Notes under the pieces: model-generated
Databases searched by the model: none
What the model saw: the letters and a program-made list of their open reading frames with translations, nothing else
Told to the model about the DNA's origin: nothing
Part shown: positions 8,513-16,994 of the stretch, one piece after another
Layout: each line of letters begins with the position of its first letter
Numbering within the stretch: position 1 is the first letter of the stretch
Assembly: GCF_036786105.1 (NCBI RefSeq)
Contig: NZ_DAIQRQ010000006.1
Span: 1-64,000 of the forward strand
Source: Ohtaekwangia sp036786105
GTDB lineage: Bacteria; Bacteroidota; Bacteroidia; Cytophagales; Cyclobacteriaceae
Length of the DNA stretch: 64,000 nucleotides
Direction of reading: 5' to 3'
Program-made: the position numbers and the translations under genes

Positions 8513-9610
8513 ATGCTGGGATACAGATTTTCAAAATACACACCTCCGCAAGACCAGGGCAAAAGCGATTTCGAAAAGCTCTTGAAGATATTCATGCAAT
8601 TGGTGCTCATCACCTCCGGTAACGTTGGCGAAGCACTGCAATGGCTCACAGAAGTAGATCGTCAATATAATCTTACCAATGGCCAGTATGGCGTTGGCGA
8701 TTTTATTGAAGACCTGAAACGCAACGGCTATGTTACGGATGAAGGCCCCAAGGGGGAATTTAAACTGAAAGCGAAAAGCGAACAGAACCTGCGCCAATCG
8801 GCACTCGAAGAAATATTCGGCAAACTTAAAAAGACCAAACAGGGCGAGCACAATACCTCACATAGCGGCCGTGGTGATGAACAAACGACCGAACGGAGAG
8901 ACTATGAATTTGGTGATACACTCGAACAAATATCAGTTACCGATTCGCTTCGAAATGCACAGATCAATCACGGCCTCGATAATTTCTTCATGACAGAAGA
9001 CGATCTGGAGGTAATGGAGAGCGAGTATAAAACGCAAACTTCCACGGTGCTGATGATCGACATCTCGCATTCTATGATCCTGTATGGTGAAGATCGCATT
9101 ACACCGGCCAAGAAAGTAGCCATGGCACTGGCAGAACTCATCACCAAAAAATATCCGAAAGATACGCTGGATGTTCTGGTATTTGGTGACGATGCCTGGC
9201 AGATCGAAATCAAAGACCTCCCTTATCTGCAGGTAGGTCCCTATCATACAAACACCGTGGCAGGCCTGGAGCTTGCCATGGATATTTTGCGCAGACGCAA
9301 GAATGCCAACAAGCAGATTTTCATGATCACCGATGGCAAACCCACCTGCATCAAACAAGGTATTAAATACTATAAAAATGCATTTGGTCTTGATCAGAAA
9401 ATACTGAATACAACACTTAACCTGGCAGGCCAGCTACGGAAATTAAAAATTCCGGTTACTACCTTTATGATTGCCACCGACCCGTATCTGAAATCTTTTG
9501 TGCGCGATTTTACAAAAGCCAACAACGGCAATGCATACTACAGCAGCCTGGAAGGGTTGGGCAACCTCGTGTTTGAAGATTTCAAACGCAACCGAACAAA
9601 GAACTTATAA
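8513..9610 (+). CDS. VWA domain-containing protein, partner of the downstream AAA+ ATPase
   Basis: A 365-residue cytoplasmic protein with no signal peptide or membrane segment. The first ~150 residues are helical and charged. The C-terminal half is a von Willebrand A domain with an intact metal-ion-dependent adhesion site: DISHS (183-187), followed by a Thr-bearing loop and the MITDGKPT element. Only 39 bp separate it from an AAA+ ATPase gene on the same strand. VWA-plus-AAA+ pairs (MoxR/RavA/cobaltochelatase-like) act as ATP-driven remodelling or metal-insertion machines, so this protein is probably the adaptor. The client is unknown. Confidence 0.8.
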   Translation: MLGYRFSKYTPPQDQGKSDFEKLLKIFMQLVLITSGNVGEALQWLTEVDRQYNLTNGQYGVGDFIEDLKRNGYVTDEGPKGEFKLKAKSEQNLRQSALEEIFGKLKKTKQGEHNTSHSGRGDEQTTERRDYEFGDTLEQISVTDSLRNAQINHGLDNFFMTEDDLEVMESEYKTQTSTVLMIDISHSMILYGEDRITPAKKVAMALAELITKKYPKDTLDVLVFGDDAWQIEIKDLPYLQVGPYHTNTVAGLELAMDILRRRKNANKQIFMITDGKPTCIKQGIKYYKNAFGLDQKILNTTLNLAGQLRKLKIPVTTFMIATDPYLKSFVRDFTKANNGNAYYSSLEGLGNLVFEDFKRNRTKNL

Positions 9611-9649
9611 TCAGTCGCACATAGCGATACTTTATTTTAGACTATATTT

Positions 9650-11167
9650 ATGTATTCCACATCCATTAAGACTCTTGGTGAATTAAAAAAAGCAGGCTAT
9701 ACATCGCGCTCCACGAAAGAAGAGCTTCGCGAAAACCTGATCGACCGGCTTCGTAAAAAAGAAACTGTATTTGAAGGCATCTGGGGATATGAGGAAACGG
9801 TTATCCCAGACCTGGAGCGCGCTATACTGGCAGGCCACGATGTAAACCTGCTTGGCTTGCGCGGCCAGGCAAAAACAAGGCTTGCGCGCCTCATGGTAAA
9901 TCTGCTGGACGAATATATACCCTATATTGAAGGCTCAGAATTGAACGATGATCCGCTGAGCCCGATCTCCCGTTTTGGAAGAGACAAAATTGCAGAGCTT
10001 GGCGATGCTACCCCAATAGCATGGCTGCACCGCGATGAACGCTATACCGAAAAACTGGCAACCCCGGATGTATCCATCGCCGATTTGATTGGTGATGTTG
10101 ATCCTATAAAAGCAGCTACGCTAAAACTTCCCTATTCCGATGAGCGTGTCATTCATTTTGGATTGATACCGCGCTCCAACCGCAGTATTTTTGTAATAAA
10201 CGAATTGCCCGACCTGCAGGCACGCATACAGGTAGCGTTGTTCAACATTCTGCAGGAGGGCGATATACAGATACGCGGCTTTAAAATTCGTATGCCGCTG
10301 GATATCCAGTTCGTATTCACTGCCAACCCGGAAGACTATACCAATCGTGGCAGCATTGTAACGCCATTAAAAGACCGGATCGATAGTCAGATCATTACAC
10401 ACTATCCTAAAACGCTGGCTATTGGTAAACGTATCACACAACAGGAGGCGAGACTTAAAGACATTCAGCGCTCCATTGTATCTGTCAATGAGATTGCGAA
10501 AGACCTGATCGAGCAAATTGCTTTTGAAGCACGCAAGAGTGAATATGTAGATGCCAAGAGCGGTGTATCGGCACGCCTCACCATATCTGCGTATGAAAAT
10601 CTGGTAGCAGCCGCCGAACGCAGAAGCATTATTAATGGAGAAAAGAATACCGCTATACGCGTAACAGATTTTATAGGTGTAGTGCCCGCCATTACCGGTA
10701 AAGTAGAACTAGTGTATGAAGGGGAGCAGGAAGGCCCGGGTATAGTAGCACAGAACCTGATTGGCAAAGCATTACGCACACAGTTCGTAAATTATTTTCC
10801 GGATCCTGACAAATTCAGAAAACAAAAAGAGAAAAGCCCCTATAAGAAGGTATCCGACTGGTTTGGTGAAGGTAACACGGTTGATTTGCTCCATAACATG
10901 ACGCAAAGTGATTTCGAAAAAGCACTGAAGTCTGTACCGGGGCTAAACGATCTCATCAATGATTTCCATAAAAATCAGGATGCCGCCACGAAATTATTCC
11001 TGATGGAGTTTGCGCTGCACGGATTGGCAGAATATAGCCTCATCAGCAAACATTCGCTTTCTGCCGGATTGCAATTCAAGGATCTGCTCAGCAGTATGTT
11101 CACACTTCCGCGTCCCGGAGAGGATGACGATGATGAGAATGACGAACTGGCAAGAGGTAAATTTTAA
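9650..11167 (+). CDS. MoxR/Mg-chelatase-like AAA+ ATPase with altered Walker motifs
   Basis: A 505-residue cytoplasmic ATPase. The family fold is visible in the P-loop region at about 62-80 and in the helix-2-insert-like QARIQVALFNILQEGDIQIRG. The sensor segment FVFTANPEDYTNRG and the TPLKDRID arginine-containing element follow, as in Mg-chelatase I/MoxR proteins. The P-loop reads GLRGQAKT (69-76), with Ala in place of the Gly before Lys. The Walker B ends IFVINE (180-185), with Asn where Asp is usual. The C-terminal ~150 residues are a charged extension ending in an acidic tail. It shares a transcript with the VWA gene, and a hairpin terminator follows directly. Substrate unknown. Confidence 0.82.
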   Translation: MYSTSIKTLGELKKAGYTSRSTKEELRENLIDRLRKKETVFEGIWGYEETVIPDLERAILAGHDVNLLGLRGQAKTRLARLMVNLLDEYIPYIEGSELNDDPLSPISRFGRDKIAELGDATPIAWLHRDERYTEKLATPDVSIADLIGDVDPIKAATLKLPYSDERVIHFGLIPRSNRSIFVINELPDLQARIQVALFNILQEGDIQIRGFKIRMPLDIQFVFTANPEDYTNRGSIVTPLKDRIDSQIITHYPKTLAIGKRITQQEARLKDIQRSIVSVNEIAKDLIEQIAFEARKSEYVDAKSGVSARLTISAYENLVAAAERRSIINGEKNTAIRVTDFIGVVPAITGKVELVYEGEQEGPGIVAQNLIGKALRTQFVNYFPDPDKFRKQKEKSPYKKVSDWFGEGNTVDLLHNMTQSDFEKALKSVPGLNDLINDFHKNQDAATKLFLMEFALHGLAEYSLISKHSLSAGLQFKDLLSSMFTLPRPGEDDDDENDELARGKF

Positions 11168-11185
11168 AAGACATTATAACGAATA

Positions 11186-11226
11186 ACGAAAGCTTAGAGC
11201 ACATTGCTTTAAGCTTTCGTTTTTAT
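11186..11226 (+). terminator. Hairpin terminator after the VWA/ATPase pair
   Basis: Perfect stem ACGAAAGCTT/AAGCTTTCGT followed by a T run, 19 bp after the ATPase stop codon. Confidence 0.85.
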
Positions 11227-11319
11227 AAAGCACCGCTACCCTATATATAGTTGGTATCGTTCGTTATGTAGTTAGCAATTCATTCAACATCTTCACTTAC
11301 TGTTTTTTAATTATCGTTT

Positions 11320-12021
11320 ATGAGACCCCAGGAATCCGTCACCTTTAATGCACAGCAGGTTCAGCAATTGAAGAAACTGGTGATGCATGGCGAAGGGCTT
11401 ACACTGGAATTTAAACGAAAGGCCGCGTTCCCCGAGAAGATTGTTCGGGAAATGATTGCGTTTGCCAATACGCAGGGCGGTATATTATTAGTAGGCATCG
11501 GCGATGACCTGACTATACCCGGATTGAAACATCCGGAAGATGAATCGCATGTTATTAAGCAAGCCTTAAAGAAATGCAAGCCTGCACTAACGTATACTGA
11601 AACATTTATACCCATTGGCAATGCGCGTACCGTTATACAATATGAAATTGCCGAGAGTAATAAAAAACCACACTATCTTCTCACAGGCGAGGAAACTAAA
11701 GAATCATTCGTACGCGTTGACGACAAGAGTATAAAGGCCAGTCGTGAGGTGCGCGAAATTGCCAGGCGATCGCAGAACAAGAGAGATGTTCGTTTTCACT
11801 ATGGTGAACACGAGCATCTGTTGATGCAGTATCTGGATGTTAACAGTACGATTACATTAAAGAAATTTACTGAGATCAGCGGACTTAAAAAATTTTATGC
11901 TTCCAGGAAATTGATATTGCTGGTGCTGGCAGATGTACTTCGGGTATCTCCGAATGAGCGTGGTGATATTTACTCGCTGGCTTTTCGGGCAAAAGATAGC
12001 TTGCATCGAAACGGGTCGTAA
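11320..12021 (+). CDS. AlbA_2/Schlafen-type putative DNA-binding ATPase-like protein
   Basis: A 233-residue cytoplasmic protein. The N-terminal ~140 residues match the AlbA_2 (Schlafen AAA_4-like) domain, with LEFKRKAAFPEKIVREMIAFAN, the glycine-rich GGILLVGIGDD and the C-terminal part SFVRVDDKSIKA. The remaining ~90 residues resemble a winged helix (LLMQYLDVNSTITLKKFTEISGL...). Such proteins are often annotated as transcriptional regulators or ATP-binding proteins; their biochemistry is poorly defined. It stands alone between a terminator and a 258-bp gap before the PhoH gene. I am confident of the domain, not of a function. Confidence 0.75.
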   Translation: MRPQESVTFNAQQVQQLKKLVMHGEGLTLEFKRKAAFPEKIVREMIAFANTQGGILLVGIGDDLTIPGLKHPEDESHVIKQALKKCKPALTYTETFIPIGNARTVIQYEIAESNKKPHYLLTGEETKESFVRVDDKSIKASREVREIARRSQNKRDVRFHYGEHEHLLMQYLDVNSTITLKKFTEISGLKKFYASRKLILLVLADVLRVSPNERGDIYSLAFRAKDSLHRNGS

Positions 12022-12279
12022 AGTTATAAAAAAAGTTTTCTTCTTCACCTCTTCTCTAATCGTAACCTTTTCTTTAGCTTTCATTCAAATCGTTATGCAC
12101 CGCACTCGTACCAGGTGATGACTGCGGCATACGATATAGGTGTCATCAACAAACAATGTTTACTTGACACATTAAACAAGTCAAAAAAGTCTACGAACAC
12201 TTTTGCATGCAATCCTCTAAAGGAAGAATTGATCATCGAAAATTTCGTTCAAGACCCCACCCTAAGTTCTTTGTGAAGC

Positions 12280-13617
12280 ATGGCTAAACTTAAGAAGGAG
12301 AAGAAGATCTTCGTACTCGACACGTCTGTCATTATTTATGAACACAACTCCATCCTCAACTTCGATGAACACGATGTCGGTATACCGATAACGGTATTGG
12401 AGGAGCTCGACAATTTCAAAAAAGGTAACGATACCAAGAATTTCGAAGCACGCGAATTTATACGCCTCATCGACAAGCTTGCCAAAGACCGCATGTTACA
12501 GGAGTGGAATCCTATCAATGGCAAAGGCAAGGGCAACTTCAAGGTATTGATGGATACACACAGCGCGGTGGATGCCAATAAAATATTCAATGAGGTAAAA
12601 GCCGATCACCGCATACTCAATGCAGCCCTGCAATTGCAGAAGGAAGAGAAGGGCAAGCGTGTGATCCTTGTATCCAAAGATGTTAACCTTCGCCTCAAAG
12701 CCAAATCACTTGGACTACAGGCTGAGGATTACACCACGGGTAAAGTTCAGAATATATCGTCATTATATACCGGAAGAACGGTGATTGAAGATATAAATGC
12801 AGACCTTATTAACCTGCTCTACGAAAAAGGATATTGCCAGCCCGAAGAGATTCTTGGAAAATTACATCCCACCAAGAATCACTACTATATATTGAAAAGC
12901 GGCAAGAAGTCTGCGTTAGCATACTTCAATCCGTTCAACGGCATGATGGAGCACGTGGAGAAACGCTCGGTATACGGAGTAAAGCCACGCAATGCTGAGC
13001 AGACCTTTGCTATCCACGCAGCCCTGAAGCCTGACATAAGACTGGTATCTATACAAGGTGTAGCGGGTACAGGAAAAACACTGCTGGCATTGGCTGCAGC
13101 ATTGGAGCAAAAACGTGAATACAAGCAGATATACCTTGCGCGGCCCATTGTGCCGCTTAGCAACAAAGACATTGGATATTTACCAGGCGATATTAAATCG
13201 AAAGTAAATCCCTATATGGAGCCGCTGTGGGATAACCTGAAGTTTATCCAAAACCAGTATAGCGAAACAGACAAAGAATATTCAAAAATAACAGAAATGG
13301 TAAGCCAGGAAAAACTGGTCATCACACCATTGGCCTATATACGCGGAAGAAGCTTGTCAAACATTTGCTTTATTGTAGACGAGGCGCAAAACCTAACACC
13401 ACACGAAGTAAAAACGATCATTACGCGGGCCGGCGAAAACACTAAGATTATTTTTACCGGAGATATATACCAGATTGATACGCCTTACCTCGATTCTCAA
13501 AGTAACGGACTGTCTACTCTCATTGACCGATTGCAGGACCATGAGCTTTATGCACACATTACGTTGGAGAAGGGTGAACGCTCCGAGCTGGCAAACCTGG
13601 CCAATGAGCTGATGTAA
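12280..13617 (+). CDS. PIN-PhoH family ATPase (PhoH2-type)
   Basis: A 445-residue cytoplasmic protein with an N-terminal PIN ribonuclease domain. It begins FVLDTSVIIYEHNSI and carries acidic residues of the PIN site at D14, E41 and the D-H-R-I-L region (109-113). A C-terminal PhoH helicase-like ATPase follows, with the P-loop GVAGTGKT (260-267), LARPIVPLSNKDIGYLPGD and the Walker B FIVDEAQN. Homologous PhoH2 proteins unwind and cut RNA in vitro and are linked to toxin-antitoxin-like or RNA turnover functions. All key motifs are present, so the protein should be active. It is apparently monocistronic and ends before a hairpin terminator. Confidence 0.9.
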   Translation: MAKLKKEKKIFVLDTSVIIYEHNSILNFDEHDVGIPITVLEELDNFKKGNDTKNFEAREFIRLIDKLAKDRMLQEWNPINGKGKGNFKVLMDTHSAVDANKIFNEVKADHRILNAALQLQKEEKGKRVILVSKDVNLRLKAKSLGLQAEDYTTGKVQNISSLYTGRTVIEDINADLINLLYEKGYCQPEEILGKLHPTKNHYYILKSGKKSALAYFNPFNGMMEHVEKRSVYGVKPRNAEQTFAIHAALKPDIRLVSIQGVAGTGKTLLALAAALEQKREYKQIYLARPIVPLSNKDIGYLPGDIKSKVNPYMEPLWDNLKFIQNQYSETDKEYSKITEMVSQEKLVITPLAYIRGRSLSNICFIVDEAQNLTPHEVKTIITRAGENTKIIFTGDIYQIDTPYLDSQSNGLSTLIDRLQDHELYAHITLEKGERSELANLANELM

Positions 13618-13688
13618 ATTGGCATAAGATTCTCCCGATTTTATAATTTTCAGTAAAATCGCTTCCCATTCTTAGACATTCACCAAAC

Positions 13689-13726
13689 AAAAGCCCTGAA
13701 TTTCCAACGATTTCGGGGCTTTTATA
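13689..13726 (+). terminator. Hairpin terminator after the PhoH gene
   Basis: Stem AAAGCCCTGAA/TTTCGGGGCTTT (one G-T pair) followed by a T-rich tail. Confidence 0.75.
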
Positions 13727-13800
13727 CTTTGGCCTGTTATTGGAAGAAGTATCTGAAACCCTAAAAATGTTTTATGATACTTCGATTTATTTTCAGGCAA

Positions 13801-14025
13801 ATGTCGTTGCAAAAGCAGGCTTCTTACCTTAAGAAAAAAGGTATTATGTTGGGTACCCGCCTGAAGAACGGCCGCAGAATATACATTTATATGCTGCGTG
13901 ATTTATTTGTAGAAGTCTTGTATAAGAATGACAACACCAATGAAGAAGCCGAGCAACTGAATATGCTTCGCGGATTAAGTAACCTCAACGATTATTTGGA
14001 GAAAGAATTTAAGGCCAGCTTTTAA
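13801..14025 (+). CDS. Small basic conserved-looking hypothetical protein
   Basis: A 74-residue protein starting MSLQKQASYLKKKG. The frame is open further upstream to an ATG at 13774, but the 13801 start gives a cleaner protein and I prefer it. The sequence is basic, with a short aromatic strand (RRIYIYMLRDLFVEVLY) and an amphipathic C-terminal helix (LNDYLEKEFKASF); there is no signal peptide or membrane span. I do not recognise a named domain. The compact size, regular pattern and dedicated terminator overlapping its stop codon argue for a real gene, expressed as a single unit. Confidence 0.6.
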   Translation: MSLQKQASYLKKKGIMLGTRLKNGRRIYIYMLRDLFVEVLYKNDNTNEEAEQLNMLRGLSNLNDYLEKEFKASF

Positions 14026-14040
14026 CTGGCCTTTTTTATT
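14013..14040. terminator. Terminator overlapping a stop codon, between convergent genes
   Basis: Stem AAGGCCAG/CTGGCCTT with T-rich flank. The TAA stop of the small basic protein lies in its loop. On the other strand it follows sucD. Confidence 0.75.
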
Positions 14041-14045
14041 GTGTC

Positions 14046-14924
14046 TTATTTCTTGGAAAGAACCTTCACCATGGTATCGCCGATTTCTGCAGGCGATTCT
14101 ACCACATGGATTCCGCACTCGCGCATAACTTTCATCTTGGCAGCAGCGGTATCATCCGCACCACCAATGATGGCACCCGCGTGACCCATTCTTCTTCCGG
14201 GAGGCGCTGTTTGACCAGCAATAAATCCTACCACAGGTTTTTTATTACCATTTTCTTTAATCCAGCGAGCCGCCACTGGTTCGTAATTTCCACCAATCTC
14301 ACCGATCATTACAATCGCATCGGTTTCAGGATCATTCATCAATAACTCAACAGCATCTTTTGTCGGTGTTCCAATGATCGGGTCACCACCAATACCAATC
14401 GCAGTAGATATACCCAGGCCGGCTTTTACGATCTGGTCAGCAGCTTCATACGTAAGCGTTCCTGACTTCGATACAATACCGATGCGGCCTTTTTTGAACA
14501 CAAAGCCTGGCATAATGCCCACTTTCGCTTCGCCTGGTGTAATAACTCCCGGGCAGTTCGGGCCAATGAGAGTAACTCCTTTATCCTTGATATATTTCTT
14601 TGCCTGCGTCATGTCCTTCACCGGTATACCTTCGGTAATAGCGATGACTACTTTAATACCAGCATCAGCAGCTTCCATGATGGCATCGGCAGCAAATGCA
14701 GGGGGCACGAAAATGATAGAAACATCAGCTCCTGTTTTATCAACAGCATCTTTCACGGTGTTAAATACTGGTCGCCCCAAATGTTCTGTGCCGCCTTTTG
14801 CCGGAGTAACTCCGCCCACCACATTGGTTCCGTATTCAATCATCTGTCCGGCATGGAAGGTACCTTCCGAGCCCGTGAACCCCTGAACAATGATTCTCGA
14901 ATTTTTATTTACCAGTACACTCAT
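14046..14924 (-). CDS. sucD: Succinyl-CoA synthetase (ADP-forming) subunit alpha
   Basis: The alpha subunit of the TCA cycle enzyme that converts succinyl-CoA to succinate with ATP/GTP formation. The protein, 292 residues from MSVLVNKNSRIIVQGFTG, has the CoA-binding Rossmann domain (GFTGSEGTFHAGQM), GPNCPGVITP and the active-site histidine loop GHAGAIIGG, whose His is phosphorylated during catalysis. A longer in-frame start at 14975 would add 17 hydrophobic residues not found in the family, so the start at 14924 is chosen. The beta subunit sucC is not adjacent, which is unusual relative to E. coli but common in Bacteroidota. Confidence 0.96.
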   Translation of the reverse strand: MSVLVNKNSRIIVQGFTGSEGTFHAGQMIEYGTNVVGGVTPAKGGTEHLGRPVFNTVKDAVDKTGADVSIIFVPPAFAADAIMEAADAGIKVVIAITEGIPVKDMTQAKKYIKDKGVTLIGPNCPGVITPGEAKVGIMPGFVFKKGRIGIVSKSGTLTYEAADQIVKAGLGISTAIGIGGDPIIGTPTKDAVELLMNDPETDAIVMIGEIGGNYEPVAARWIKENGNKKPVVGFIAGQTAPPGRRMGHAGAIIGGADDTAAAKMKVMRECGIHVVESPAEIGDTMVKVLSKK

Positions 14925-14990
14925 GAACTTGTTTTTTAAGCAGCACAAAAATAGGAGAATAAAGCATTCGTCCAAGGGGAATAAAACACA

Positions 14991-15017
14991 AAAGGCTGCT
15001 TTGCAGCAGCCTTTTCC
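14991..15017 (-). terminator. Hairpin terminator after the 15.0-15.9 kb gene
   Basis: Stem AAAGGCTGCT/AGCAGCCTTT with flanking A/T run, just past the stop at 15024 on the minus strand and upstream of sucD. Confidence 0.8.
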
Positions 15018-15023
15018 ATTCTA

Positions 15024-15929
15024 TTATTTTGTATCCAACGGCTTGTCTTTAAGCTTATTACGTATTAAAAAGTCGTTGTAAGCATCCTTGAAAGTAGGCA
15101 CATCGGGAGCAAGTTTTATCGCTTCCTGGTATGCGGTGATCGCATCAATCAGCAATGAGTTCTGTTCATAAAAGCCGGCCAGCACCAGTTTATTCAGCGC
15201 CGTTTCCTCCTCGGTTTGTGCAGCAATTTCATTCAGCAGATTCTTGATGCGTGCTTTGTCTGCCTTTGATAAGCGCTTTAATGTATATACTTCTGATACC
15301 TTGTTCGGATCGGCCTTCGATTCTACGGTAACAAGAATGTTATCTTCATTGGCAAAATCTGCATCAGCCAGGTTTATACTAATGCTGTTCTCGTTAGTCT
15401 GCTTCTTGGCAAGCTCTTCATCAAACAGGCTTTTGAATTTCACGATATACGGACCTGGAATTTTCTCGGCATCCCAGTTGATAATGATCTCATCGTTATA
15501 AATGGCAGGGTTTTGAGTAGCAATCGGTAAATATAGCGGTATAATCGAACCGCGGTGCACCGCTCCTGTGGCTTGCATGCTGTTGACTTTCTGTGTATTG
15601 GAGCTGAGAATAAAGTCGGCATATTTATTCAATACACTGGAACCTCCGCTCACCTTCGCTGCCAGGTCTGATACTTTATATTTACCGGCCTGTTTTACTT
15701 CCAGTGGTTTACCACTCACGTGCACGAGACCTACATACGAGTTTTCAGCAACCTTTAATTCATCTACTGCTTTGAGGCTCGAACCAACTTTAATAGTCTG
15801 CCAGTTCGCTCCACTCTTCACTTCATTCTTTCCTTTGTTTACCAGCACTTTGAAGGCAACTTCCTGGGCCGTTACCACTTGCGTAAACGTAATCAAGATA
15901 CATACTACGAGCGCCAACTTCGTTTTCAT
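15024..15929 (-). CDS. Secreted FecR-like/TPR-like protein, paralogue B
   Basis: A 301-residue protein with a signal peptide (MKTKLALVV...VVTAQ). Residues about 24-110 form a FecR-like beta region: FKVLVNKGKNEVKSG, a SSLKAVDELKV step, then YVGLVHVSGKPLEVKQAGKY. The middle looks like a beta-sandwich, and the last ~65 residues form a TPR-like helical pair (LVLAGFYEQNSLLIDAITAYQEAIKLAPD). It is clearly paralogous to the next gene upstream along the whole length. Both follow a CHASE2 membrane protein on the same strand. Periplasmic location is inferred. Role unknown; a structural or sensing partner of the CHASE2 protein is possible. Confidence 0.72.
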   Translation of the reverse strand: MKTKLALVVCILITFTQVVTAQEVAFKVLVNKGKNEVKSGANWQTIKVGSSLKAVDELKVAENSYVGLVHVSGKPLEVKQAGKYKVSDLAAKVSGGSSVLNKYADFILSSNTQKVNSMQATGAVHRGSIIPLYLPIATQNPAIYNDEIIINWDAEKIPGPYIVKFKSLFDEELAKKQTNENSISINLADADFANEDNILVTVESKADPNKVSEVYTLKRLSKADKARIKNLLNEIAAQTEEETALNKLVLAGFYEQNSLLIDAITAYQEAIKLAPDVPTFKDAYNDFLIRNKLKDKPLDTK

Positions 15930-16011
15930 GACATTAATACGGTTAAGGGTTTTGTTTGTCTACATTCAAAATTAGAACATCTTTCACGAATATATTCTGC
16001 ATACAACGAAA

Positions 16012-16034
16012 AAGCCGCTTTTAGGGCGGCTTCT
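16012..16034 (-). terminator. Hairpin between the two FecR-like paralogues
   Basis: Stem AAGCCGC/GCGGCTT followed on the minus strand by A/T-rich sequence. It lies after the stop of paralogue A (16058) and may reduce read-through into paralogue B. Confidence 0.65.
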
Positions 16035-16057
16035 TTCTGTTATTTTTTTTGAAAAAT

Positions 16058-16954
16058 CTATCGTTTGATACCGTTTCGGATCAGGAAATCTTCGTATGCT
16101 TCTTTGTAGGAAGCAACATCCGGAGCCAATGCAATGGCTTCTTCGTAAGCAGCAACAGCATCTATATATAAGTGATTCTCTTCGTAGAAGCTCGCCAGTA
16201 TAAATTTGTTCAATGCCGTTTGCTCGGCAACTTCTCCCTGTATCTGTCCCAACGATACTTTGATCTTTTCGCGCTGCGCAGGTGCCAGTTTCTTCACCAG
16301 TCGCTCAGCAGATTTTTTATTCGGATCAGCTTTCGAACTAACCTGCACGAGTACAGCATTTTCGGAAGCATATTTAGCATCACTCAAATCGATGTGTAGG
16401 GAAGACTCGGGTGTCTCAACTTTTGAAAGCTCTTCACCAAACATATTGTTAATCACTACTACATAAGGGCCTTCTACTTTGTTGGTTTCCCATGAAATAA
16501 CAATCGCGTTGTTATATACATCGGCATGTTGATTTTCAGGAAGCATGATCTGGATAGGTGCAGACTCTCCGCGGTGTACCGCCCCGGTTGCACTCAAACG
16601 GTTCTTTTTGGCTTCGGCAGAATTGCTGCTCAAAATAAAATCCGTGTATTTACTCAGCACGTTAGAACCTCCGCTTACTTTGGCTGCCAGATCGGCCACT
16701 TTATAATTACCGGCCTGTTTCAATTCTATAGGTTTGCCGGTAACGTGCACGAGGCCTATATATGCATTATCAGAAAGTTTAAGCTCATCGCCGCTTTTTA
16801 ACGATGCCCCGGTTTTTATGGGCTGCCAGGCATCGCCTATTTTTAATTCATTGGTCCCTTTGTTTACCAACACTTTAAAAGCGTAGTCCTGCGCAAAAGC
16901 AGGAGAAACAGCCAGCAATACTAGATAGAGGAAGGGTAGGATTTTGATTTTCAT
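16058..16954 (-). CDS. Secreted FecR-like/TPR-like protein, paralogue A
   Basis: A 298-residue protein with signal peptide MKIKILPFLYLVLLAVSPAFAQ. An in-frame ATG four codons upstream (16966) is possible, but the chosen start aligns with the paralogue. It has the same layout: a FecR-like beta domain (FKVLVNKGTNELKIGDAW, SGDELKLSDNAYIGLVHV), the shared KVSGGSNVLSKYTDFILSS and TGAVHRGE segments, a central beta region, and a C-terminal TPR-like pair (ILASFYEENHLYIDAVAAYEEAIALAPD). The start lies about 40 bp after the CHASE2 stop codon, so the two are likely co-transcribed. Function unknown. Confidence 0.72.
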   Translation of the reverse strand: MKIKILPFLYLVLLAVSPAFAQDYAFKVLVNKGTNELKIGDAWQPIKTGASLKSGDELKLSDNAYIGLVHVTGKPIELKQAGNYKVADLAAKVSGGSNVLSKYTDFILSSNSAEAKKNRLSATGAVHRGESAPIQIMLPENQHADVYNNAIVISWETNKVEGPYVVVINNMFGEELSKVETPESSLHIDLSDAKYASENAVLVQVSSKADPNKKSAERLVKKLAPAQREKIKVSLGQIQGEVAEQTALNKFILASFYEENHLYIDAVAAYEEAIALAPDVASYKEAYEDFLIRNGIKR

Positions 16955-16994
16955 AATGGCATTCACGTAAAACGTAAAATTAGTCGGTTTATCG

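Noticed and set aside
12163..12205. TTGACA as an E. coli-type -35 before the PhoH gene
   Set aside because: No TATAAT at the right distance, and the phylum uses another promoter pattern; only a weak CACTTTTG is near.
14374..14886. 170-residue frame opposite sucD
   Set aside because: Antisense shadow of a conserved gene.
14925..14975. 17-residue hydrophobic N-terminal extension of SucD
   Set aside because: SucD proteins begin at MSVLVNKNSRI-like sequence; the extension is not part of the family.
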